Shown: positions 48,151-57,886 of the stretch, in pieces
How the letters are laid out: every line of letters begins with the position of its first letter
Numbering within the stretch: the stretch's first letter is position 1
Assembly (NCBI GenBank): GCA_032690845.1
Contig: CM064424.1
Coordinates: forward strand, 47,009,511 to 47,073,510
Length of the DNA: 64,000 nucleotides
Direction of reading: 5' to 3'
Source of the DNA: Eleusine coracana subsp. coracana
Lineage: Eukaryota > Streptophyta > Magnoliopsida > Poales > Poaceae
Notes under the pieces: model-generated
What the model was told of the DNA's origin: nothing
The model's database searches: none
The model's input: the letters and a program-made list of their open reading frames with translations, nothing else
Position numbers and translations under genes: made by a program

Positions 48151-50280
48151 CTATTGTCATTGCAAGCACGTAGGTATACAAAGGATAAGCATAGACTCTA
48201 ATACATCTATAAGCAAAGCATAGCTAGGAAAGAATGCGCAATAGAAATCCTAGCACTGAATGAAGAACTTGATCACTAGTCAAATAAGCAAAGTAACAAC
48301 AGTGATCATCGACTATGAGTGGCTGGTGCGAGTCATCTAGTATGCAGTCAAATAATGAGCAATAAATCTAACTGCAGACTAGACAGAAGACAAACCCTAG
48401 ACATGCAATTAACAGATAATCAATGAATTAATTGCATCTAGGTTGAGCCAATTAATTAATTAATGCGACTAATGAAGAGCAGTTAATCCTAATTGCATCA
48501 ATTAAGGAAATTGCTCGAATTTAGGGCATCAATCGATGAAAGGAGTGAATGGCATAATACCCTGGGAGAATCAACAACACATCAAGAAGATGATCACCAC
48601 AAAATGTGCTCCAATCACCAAAAAGATGGCAATTTTGAGATTGTCCACAATGGAGAAAGAGGGTGGGGCAATCCTTGCCCTAGGCTCGTGGTAGAGCACA
48701 GGCTCGGCGGGCTAGGTGCACGCGCACGACGGGAGTAGCAGAGGCGGCAGCGCTGGTCGTCGGCAAGCGGTGGCGATGGCTTGAAGTGGCGGTAGCGCGG
48801 GTGCTCGGTGGCGCGGGCTGTGGCGCTGGAGCTATGCATGCGCTACGGCTGCGTACGGGGACGAGCGGGGCAAGCAGCTGCGCTGGAGAGGCTGCAGCGG
48901 CGGCTCGGGTCGGGTGGAGGCGTACGGTGGCGGAGTGAAGGTGGAGTCGGCGAGGGAACGTTCTCGGCTTCAGGATAGAACAAGGACGAAGCCAAAAGAG
49001 CTGACACACATTTGACCTAAGTCAATTGATCGATGAACGACTGAGATTCAATGAAGGATGAATCAACGGTCCAGATCAGAAACTATATCACACGATCAAA
49101 CGAACTGACCAGATGGTCACCTCTTCACATCAAGGTTCTGGACAACAGAACTGCATGCAGACCAGACGGTATGATCCAGAAGAAGTTTCATCCGGTCTCT
49201 ATTTCCAATCCCCAAAGTACTGTGCACTATTACACAGACCAGACTGTACGTCGATGACCGGACCGTACGTTCACTTCCAAAAATTTGTTGAGACAAGGAA
49301 ACTCTCCATTTTCCAAGTGCCCTTGCTAAACACTCAGATAAACACTGCACTTGGAATATACAGGTAACTCTCAAACACTCCTTTTCAAATAGTGGCACTC
49401 TATGGCCTTAGAATTTTCGTAAATGCCAAATGAAGAATCGAGCAATAATGAACCAAGGCAAATAAGAACCAAATGTGTATGTATGGGCCTTAGTCCATGA
49501 ACCATGTGAGTAGATTTAACCTCGGAGTTCATAAGAGCTTGCTCAATGGGCATAAAGCACAATCCTTTCTTTTGGTCACACTTTTGGAGATGTAATCTCA
49601 TATAGAGCATGAGGCACAAATATCTCCAAGTAGGACAAGCCTCCTTTGTGTTTCCTATATGATGCATGCAACAAGCATTTTACATATGCAACAAAGGTAA
49701 ACTTGCCATGTGAATGCAAGCAACATTAAAAACAAGACACAAAGGAAACCTAACAATGTCAAGTTTGAACCCCTCCCAAGCTTACTCACTATAAGCCATA
49801 CCCTTGCCTTGAGAGATGTCAAACCAACATCTCAAGCACTCCCCCTTGCTTATAGCTATCTTGGATGGGTTAGACATTGACTAATTTTTATGTGTTCTTC
49901 TATTAGTTATTTACACATGTATGGATGCAAAGCATACTAGTCACAAAGGAGTCCTAATTACCATGCAATACAAGAGAAGGAAAAACACACTACAAATACC
50001 AAGAACAAACACTGTTACCTCCCTCATGAGTAGATATGACGTTGAGGTCCAAGTCACTTGTGGTGGACTTCACATGATCTTCATGAAAGCACTCGGTCCA
50101 CCACCACCACCATCTAGGTCTTGTTCTTAGGCACCCACTTGTATGTAGCTGATCTCTCAAGATCAACAATGCACTTAGGTATGCTCTTGACCTTCCTCTT
50201 CTAGTTTGGTGGTCCCATGCCTTAGCTTTCACCTTGCCATCCTTGTTCCTAAAAAGCTTGAAATGTGTGTTCTCATGGAA
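48151..50280 (-). other. Non-coding middle of element X, with a GC-rich island
   Basis: Mostly AT-rich; no pol motif. The block at about 48640-48980 is sharply GC-rich and gives long frames on both strands of low-complexity Ala, Pro, Arg composition with no domain. A segment near 49150-49270 has imperfect ACCGGACCG-type words like those in Sirevirus LTRs. Confidence 0.45.
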
Positions 50281-52021
50281 CTAGTTAGCGTTAGGCAAAA
50301 CAATGGAACTTCTCACCATGGGACAATTCTTAGTGGCGTGGCCATCCTTGCAACACCTCTCGCAATAGTAGTCATCGGTGAGAAGGGGTTTGATCCATGC
50401 GGGGATGGAATCACTCGTTCCTATGATGTCGATGGCGGCGGGATATGAGCCAAGTCCTTGGTGAGAGACATTATTCACAAGGTTCCTCCCAAGAATCTCC
50501 TTGTGAATGGCTCTACCACGTGTGAGCCTCTCAAAGCCATCCATCACCATCTTCCTCTCTTCCTTGAGCTTGTTATATTCCTTCAAAACAAATGGCTCAA
50601 GAGAAGAAACCTTGACCGAGGTTGTTAGTTCATCACACATAGTAGAAGCATCAATCTTAGATGAACTAGAGGAGGGAGAGGCAAGGTTCTCAACATTGAT
50701 GGCCTCATAAGTAATCTCAAGGGCCTTGTATTTCTCATGAAGCTCTACATGATCACCCTTGAGTTTGTCATAACTCTTGTTTAGGGCCTCATGAGAAGTG
50801 ACAAGGTACTTGAACTCACTCTCAAGCTCACCAACATGGTACTTAACCAACTTACACTCTTTTCTTACCACTTCCAACATTTTGGATTTCTTGACGACAA
50901 TGTCACGGGCTTGCTCAAGCATACTCCACAACTCGGCACACGTGTGTTCTTCGCCATCGCTGTCATCGCTTCTCTCATCCTCACTCTCCCCAAGTTGGCT
51001 CGTGGCCATGAGGCACGTGGAAGGTGGAGGAAGAGCTCGTGGAGGTGTGGTCTTGATCATGGCTAGACTGGCCACTTCTTTATCACTTGAGGAAGAGGAC
51101 TCATCACTTGAGTTATCACTTGTCCACTCTCCAACAAGGGCCTTGCGAGAGAACTTCTTCTTGTAGTCTTGAGCTTTGCCTTTGCCTTTGCTCTTGTCTT
51201 GTTGCAGTACCTCTTCTTCTTTTACTTGGCCTTGGGGTCTTCTTCTTCTTCTTCACTTGAATCTTCTGACTTGAATGCCACTTTCTTGGGCTTTGGGCAC
51301 TCTCATACAAAGTGATTCTTCGAGCCACAATTGTAGCACTTGCCCCTGGACTTGGAAGCAAACTTGTTCTTGAAGATCCTCATCTTCTTCATGAGGAGAG
51401 CCAAATCCTCGATTAATTCACATTCATCATCATCTTCTTCATCATCATCCTTAATGATCACCTTCTTCTTATTTTTCTTGCTCTTGCTAGATTCTTGCTT
51501 GTCAGCCGGTAGAGCAAGGTTGGATGGTTGAGGATCATTCATCCCCAACTAGTAGCTCTTAAAGGCGATGATCTTGCCAAGTACATCCTTCATGGTCTTG
51601 GTCTTGAGGTCACCTTGCAAGATGAAGGTGATGATGGACTCATACATGGGGTCCTTGAATAGCCTCAAGAATCTTCTTATCACCTCAACAGGCTTCATCT
51701 TGAAATCATCCCCAAGAGCATTGATCTTCTCCACTAGTACATGAAAACAAGAATAGACAGTGTTAGCTCTCTCATATGGCAATCTAGTGAAGTTATCATA
51801 CTTGTTCTTTAGCATATAGTATCTTTCCTCTTTGACATCACTGGTGCCCTCATGGAGCTCCTGAATCTCAGTCTAGATACCATGTGATGTGGAACTAGCA
51901 TCCAACTGAGCAAAAACATCCTTAGAAATACAGGCAAACAGAGCATTCTTGGCCTTAGCATTGCACTTAATGAATTAGGCTCAAGTAGGTTCACATCCGC
52001 ATCAGACTCGTGACTGACCAT
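50281..52021 (-). pseudogene. Sirevirus-type gag of element X, frameshifted
   Basis: In coding order: a degraded start near 52020, then RLPYERANTVYSCFHVLVEKINALG and FILQGDLKTKTMKDVLGKI (51815-51549), a lysine and acid-rich linker, a first zinc knuckle CYNCGSKNHFV (near 51330), frames switching at about 51548, 51310 and 51080, a long coiled-coil segment (ECKLVKYHVGELESEF, 50900-50700), and a second knuckle CERCCKDGHATKNC (near 50330). This is the layout of Sirevirus gag. The protein packages RNA; this copy has at least four frame breaks. Confidence 0.8.
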
Positions 52022-52160
52022 ATCTCTAGATCAAGGGACTATAGGTAGGCTTGCATGCAAGCCTTCCAATAAGAATAGTCCTCCCCATTGAATATGGGAT
52101 CACTCCCCGCCTGTCCCAACATCCTTACTCAAGGCGGTGAAGCCTCAAAGATGAGCACTT

Positions 52161-52173
52161 GGATCTGATACCA
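52161..52173 (-). other. Primer-binding site of element X (tRNA-Met type)
   Basis: The - strand reads TGGTATCAGATCC two bases inside the LTR end ACA. Confidence 0.85.
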
Positions 52174-52175
52174 CT

Positions 52176-52818
52176 TGTAAGAACCGAAGGCGTACCGAGA
52201 GGGGGGATGAATCGATAAGCCACTCACAAACCCAAATACTTCAATTTACACTACATGAGTCTAACAAGAGAAGCAACCTAAACAATTCTAGTAGGCCAAG
52301 ACCCTACACATGCTAGTGTTCATAATAAGAGAAAGCGGGAAAGCCAAACACACTAGCCTATGCAAGCCACAATTCAACCTAGTTACTAGAGCACACAATT
52401 ATGGAATAGTAAAGAGAGGGTCAAGGAACGCTCATGATTTTTTCCCGAGGTCTTGGAAGGATGGCGCCTTCCCCTACTCCTCCTTGGACCACTCCCACCG
52501 GAGTTCCGGTCCCTCCCGCCACCAAGTGGAGTTCTCGCCCACAAGCCCGCAATCACTCCTCGAGTGAAGACACGGTGTGCATCACCGCTGCACAAAGCAC
52601 AAGCTCGCCTTCCTCAAGAACTTGTCGGACTCCCCGAGCCGACACGGGTGCTTACTAGCAATGCCCCTTTCACCTGTGGGCTCAAACCGCGTACAAACCT
52701 GTGATGGCCTTCACAACCAATCACGATAGGCTCGATCATCGACACCTGACCGGTCTAGGTCTCACCATAGACCAAGAGTAACAATCTAGATCACACCCTC
52801 AAGGACACTCTAGCCTTA
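52176..52818 (-). mobile_element. 5' LTR fragment of Sirevirus-like element X
   Basis: The inner 643 bp of the LTR, sense on the - strand. It is the reverse of LTR Y at about 54185-55204, sharing the GGGAGTGGTCC, GATTGCGGGCTTGTGGGCGAGAACTCC and GGTGTCGATGATCGAGCC-like text. The outer part is missing because LTR Y begins at 52819. Confidence 0.8.
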
Positions 52819-53394
52819 TGTAAGGTTCATGACCATTGAGGTCACCCCAAGGTATGATTGTTTTGGTGATGAATGACAAACATGAAACATGACTAATGTC
52901 TACACGAGTGTTGTGCGTGTAGGAAACTTTATCTATCTTATGATGATCATTGATGGCTGCCTTGGTGGTTGATGATAATGACCACAAGCATGGAGGCTTG
53001 ATGAGCTTGATGGAGTCCACGGGTTGATGGAGATGGATCAAAGCGGAGAACAAGCTATGGTGCAAGTGTTTGGAACACTTGACTATTTGTTAGGGCTTTG
53101 AGTCCATAGGAAAAATCGGACTATCAAGGGGGTCTAGGTCATCCTCTTAGGTCATGTCTAGTCAGTTATGTGCAAGGTTGCTCAGTGAAATCACAGGCAC
53201 TAGGTGATAGTGGAAAAGCCAAGGAGCTATTCGAAGAAGCTGGGAAATAAAGTCAAGCGAGGATGACAAGTTTCGGCTTCTGGACATAGAGATCGGACAG
53301 AGGTGTCAGTGAGACTGGGCTGTACGGTCACTATGTGGAGTTGTCTCGGACTTCCAGCGAGCAGCGAGGAAACTGCCTGTGCCTGGGAGCTGTA

Positions 53395-53985
53395 GAGAGC
53401 GGACGGTCCGGTCTACAGACCGGACGGTTCGGTCTGTGTAGCTCCACACAGAGCAGCGAGGAAGCATTGTGCGAATGCTCCTGGACTGGAGAGAGAAATG
53501 GACCGAACGGTCCAGTCCACTGACCGGACTATCTGGTCAGTACAGGTTTTTAGCAGGGCAGAGCCGTTAGAGCTCGTGATTGCAGTGACCGGACGTTCCG
53601 GTCAGACAGTGACCGGACTCTCCGGTCAGTATGGAGGAAACAGCGGACAAAGGGCAATGGCTCTGGAAGAGTCGACCGGTGGAGACCGGACTATCCGGTC
53701 TGGACAAAGACCGGACTATCCTATCATTACATCCAGAAGGGCAGAGCAGCGAGGTCTGTGTGGCTCCACACAGAGCAGTGAGGAAGCATTGTGCGAAGGT
53801 CTGTGTGGCTCCATACGGTCCGGTCTGTGTGGCTCCACACAGAACAACGAGGAAGCATTGTGCGAAGGCTCCTGGACTGGAGAGAGAAATGGACCAAACG
53901 GTCCAGTCCACCGGAGTCGACCGGTGGAGACCGAACTATCCGGTCTGGACAATGACCGGACTGTCTGGTCAGTACATCCAGAAGG
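53395..53985 (+). repeat. Cluster of GACCGGACnnTCCGGTC palindromes in LTR Y
   Basis: About a dozen near-palindromic words, mostly in pairs, at about 53399 and 53419, 53505 and 53522, 53587 and 53612, 53680 and 53708, 53815, 53893, 53930 and 53955. Between them a module TCTGTGTGGCTCCACACAGA recurs at about 53432, 53754, 53799 (partial) and 53823. Palindromic GC-rich motifs are a known mark of Sirevirus LTRs. Confidence 0.85.
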
Positions 53986-54895
53986 CTGTTTCGTGGAGCA
54001 ATGACTAGTTTGAGGTTGGAGGCCTATATAAACTCGTTGCTGGGGTCTTGGAGACTGCCTTTGGTCATTAGGATTGTTGGGAGCATCTATTGGGAGCCAA
54101 AGGGCCAAGAGAGGAGCACTAGGAGAGGATATTGGATATCTTGAGAGTGCTAATGAGAGTAACATGAGCATTGATGCACATCTAAGGCTAGGGTGTCCTT
54201 GAGGGTGTGATCTAGGTTGTTACTCTTGGTCTATGGTGAGACCTAGACCGGTTAGGTGTCGGTGATCGAGCCTATCATGATTGGTTGTGAAGGCCGTCAC
54301 ACGTTTATACACAGTTTAAGCCCGTCGGTGAAAGGGGCATCAATAGTGAGCGCCCGTGTCGGCTCGGGGAGTCTGATAAGTTCTCGAGGGAGGCGAGCTT
54401 GTGCTTTGTGCAGCGGTGACACACACCATGTCTTCACTTGAGGAGTGATTGCGGGCTTGTGGGCGAGAACTCCATTTGGTGGCGGGAGGGACCGGGACTC
54501 CGACGGGAGTGGTCCGACGAGGAGTAGGGGAAGGTGCCATCCTTCCGAGACCTCAAGAAAAAATCATGAGCCATCTCTTACTCTACTCCTTACTATGATG
54601 CTTTACTTTCTGCATTTACATACCGTGCTATTCATGCTTGTGTGCTGGCCTTGCTCTAGTTGACTACCTTGTAGACTTGCATGAATAGGCTTCTTTACTT
54701 GCTAGTAGTGATTAGTCTCCATACTTGATCACTAGCATGTAAAGGAGTTCCTTTGGCTTGATTGATCACCCTAGTATGTATTATGCTACTCATGCTTGTA
54801 TGCTTTCTATATGCTTGTTGATCTAGTAGCTTTGCTTGAGTAGAACTCCTTGCTAGCTAGTTGTTTGCTTCCGTGTATCTTTGGTAACTAGCTTA

Positions 54896-55095
54896 CATAG
54901 GAGTTGTATTGCCTTTGTGTGATCCACTAGTATGCTTAGCATGTTGTTCCTTCCATAGGACTATTATCTTGCTAGTGTGATCACCACTAGGATTGCATAG
55001 GAGTTGTATTGCCTTTGTGTGATCCACTAGTATGCTTAGCTTGTTGTTCCTTCCATAGGACTATTATCTTGCTAGTGTGATCACCACTAGGATTG
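54896..55095 (+). repeat. 100-bp tandem duplication in LTR Y
   Basis: 54896-54995 and 54996-55095 differ at only one base that I can see (AGCATGTTG against AGCTTGTTG). A third partial start follows. Confidence 0.9.
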
Positions 55096-55206
55096 TGTAG
55101 GAGTTGTTTTGAGTGGTCGATTTTAGGAATTGGCGAATTTGGTACATAGCGCAAGTTCCCGATTCACCCCCCCCCCCCCCCCTCTCGATGACTCGGTCCT
55201 TTTAAG

Positions 55207-55219
55207 TGGTATCAGATCC
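55207..55219 (+). other. Primer-binding site of element Y (tRNA-Met type)
   Basis: TGGTATCAGATCC, same as element X, after the AG spacer. Confidence 0.85.
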
Positions 55220-55272
55220 AAGTGCTCATTACAAAGCTTAACCGCCTTGAGTAGTGACCGTATTGAGTTGGG

Positions 55273-56706
55273 ATGTCATCCCATCCGGGGTTGGGTCATG
55301 GCTCATGGAAGGATCGCTTTAAAAGCTACCTAAATGCCATGATTCCGGATGAGTTGATGGATACTCTTATGGACTTTGCCAATACCTTTACGATGATCAT
55401 GTGTATGATGATTGTGATGATTGTGTGGATGTGCCTTGTTCTAGTGAGTGCCTAGATTCTTCTAGCAATGACTTGATAGGTTGCTCTACTAGTGTGCCTA
55501 ATATGATGATTGATAATGATGTGTCTCTTGATCTTGCTTGCTCTACTAGCATGACTAGTATTGATGATGTTTGTGAATCTCCTATTGATCATGATAGTAG
55601 TTCTCTTGTCGAGGAGTTCTTTGCTTTTCATGATGAGGACTTACTTGACTCTCTCATTTGCTTTCGAGGTATTGTGGACAAAATTTAGGCAACTGAAGAA
55701 CCTTCCAAGCTTCCAAAAATATTGATCGTGAAGAAGATCCTCACCTTGCTCCCTAGCAGTAAGCTCCTCTACATCACCTTTGATCTTATCATGCACAAGA
55801 ATCTTTCTATTGATGATGTGATCGGGCTATACTTCAAAGATGATGAGATCACCGCAAGCTTGACGGGGAAGAAGACATTCAAGACAAACAATGAAGCATC
55901 TTTAAGCAAAGGGAAAGAAATAGCTTTGAGCTCAAACTTCTTTGATCCCTCCACAAGATTGTCTTGCAACAACTTCTACAACCCCTTTGGATCAAGACCT
56001 ACACCAAGCTCTTCATCAAGTGCATCATCAAGCTCTACCTCAAGTGTCATTCCAAGTTCTACTCCAAGCACTTCAGGTGGACCACGCATTGGTGTAGGGG
56101 GAGCGCCGACCATAATGCGCACACGATCATTTGAGATGATCGATCTCACCACTACGGCTCCGGCGCCTCCACCTCCTCCACCACAAGATTGACATTGGCA
56201 TCTTCATCGAGCTCACCAATAGGATTACTTCTTTCAATTTGATGAATTTGTGAGAAATCCAAATGATAACCTTTGTGAGACTCTCTTATGCATTTATGAT
56301 CTTGTGTGTAGGATAAACTCTTTTAGGGGACTATGGAGGATTGCACCACATGATATGATTGACAAGTGCCTCATGCAAATCACAACTCATGAGAGGGGTT
56401 TCTTGGTTGAGGAGGAAATCAATAGAAGGCAGGAGCTCTCAGTTGAGAGAAGATGATACTTGTGCTCCACTCACAAGTGGGACACATGCTTGAGCATGTC
56501 ACCAACTTCTATGATCCTCCCCATTACTTCATCGACCTTGACAATGTGCACATGGGGGATGGTCATGGACAATGGAGGTATCGTGCTCCCCACCATCCTA
56601 TAAGGAGAAGACTTCAGGAAGGGATTGCAAAGATCCCTAATTATGAGAATGGTTTCATGGTTCGTCATGATGAGGTTTGTTGTGGTTACAAGTCCAGAAC
56701 AAACAA
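55273..56706 (+). pseudogene. Sirevirus-type gag/leader remnant of element Y, cut by a Ty3 insertion
   Basis: The frame blocks are 55273-55455 (SSHPGLGHGSWKDRF), 55401-55688 (aspartate and serine-rich), 55722-56192 (LPSSKLLYITFDLIMHKNLSIDDVIG, then a serine-rich linker and a proline run) and 56250-56706, shifted relative to each other or stopped. No zinc knuckle or pol is reached before the LTR at 56707 breaks the reading. The assignment rests on position after LTR and primer site and on composition, so the gene identity is moderate. Confidence 0.5.
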
Positions 56707-57293
56707 TTGATGGGCTAGCCGAGGGCTGGACTGGCCGAAGGTCCCTCAGACAAGCTAAGACAGGAAGGAACAAAGCCAAGCTACAACGCTAGTGCCGAAG
56801 GGCTCATACTGGTGCCCTTCGGCTAACGAACTCTGTATTATCTGGTTAGAATCGTACAGGAAGGTTCTGGTGGCAGAGGCACGTCTTGTCCCGCTCAGAG
56901 GTGCAGGTGAGCATTTATAGATCTACACTCACCTACCCTCTGGGCATGTTTACAGATTTGCCCCTGGACCTTACATTACACATCTTACTACTTGACCTAA
57001 GGGTATTCTAGTACTTCAATCTTCCTCTCGTACATCCCCCCCCCCCCCGGCTGTCATCCTCTAGCGTCTGCGCCTGGGGCCTGCCACGCCGTACGGCCTT
57101 CGGTCGTACCAGCCTTCGGACGCCTGCTGGGTCAAAGGCCTTCTAGGCCGCCAGTCCAGTTGGATCTTGCTTATTATTGTTGGGCTGTCTCCTGGGCTTG
57201 GGGAGACTATAGGGTGGGCATTCCCCTAATAGTAGCCCCTTATGGGTGAGATCCGCCTTCGGCAGGACCAAAACCGTGATCATGCAAAATGAC
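56707..57293 (-). mobile_element. 3' LTR of a Tat-type Ty3 element
   Basis: TGATGGGCTAGCC at 56707 to about AAATGACCA at 57293. On the - strand a CTATAAATGC box lies at 56911-56920. Just right of the end the - strand reads AAAA, a G-run, AGACTA: a purine tract before a 3' LTR. Its right border is uncertain by tens of bases. The left border breaks element Y's frame; the 5 bp outside are ACAAT. Confidence 0.65.
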
Positions 57294-57703
57294 CACCCCT
57301 AGTCTCCCCCCCCCCCCTTTTCAGGCCTGTCCAGAAGCCATCCTTTCCTTCGGTTACCTGCAGTTGGCACACACAATTGTATTTGAAAAAGTTAGTGAGT
57401 TGTCAGAAGTGAAGCGTGCTACCAGAGGCAACATGTTATTTTGCACTGAACCCAAACTGCCTTCGGGCTCCCGGCCCTTAGCCGCCGGACCGTGTAGCAC
57501 TCCTGAGGATGCAACAAACGTGTTGTCATAAATGCAGTCCACGCGTCGCTCTTGCTCATAAATGCGCCCAACACGATTACTCAGCACAGTTCCTAGGTGA
57601 GCGCGCTGTCATAAATTCGGCCCCTGCACCACGCGTCGGCCATCGGATTGGCGAGTGCACGATGAAACGCGGGCACTCATCGTGCGCCGCACGCCCCGCT
57701 GGC

Positions 57704-57710
57704 TATATAA
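57704..57710 (+). promoter_or_regulatory. TATA box of the antisense gene in the Tat element
   Basis: TATATAA lies 177 bp before the antisense ATG at 57887, outside the LTR and pointing against pol. Confidence 0.65.
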
Positions 57711-57886
57711 GCCAGTCCCTCACCCCCTCTCTTGTCACTTTCACTCTAATTTCTCGATCGCTCCGTGAAAACCGAGTGCTCTCGCGAGTAACCCTTCGTT
57801 GTGTCATACCTATTATAAGCGCTCTTACACCGGAGGCCGCTTATTCTTCTTTCTTCAGACCAGCCAACTACAGCCTTTGGTGAGTG

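Larger units (their letters stand above)
52819..55204 (+). mobile_element. 5' LTR of Sirevirus-like element Y
   Basis: From TGTAAGGTTCATG to CCTTTTA, 2386 bp, sense on the + strand. Two bases after its end lies the primer site at 55207. It contains the palindromic-word block at 53395-53985, a 100-bp tandem duplication at 54896-55095, and a 16-C run at 55167-55182 where LTR X has six. Confidence 0.85.

Noticed and set aside
48615..49009. GC-rich frame as a host gene exon
   Set aside because: No start context, splice sites or domain; lies inside element X. Kept only as a GC-island observation.
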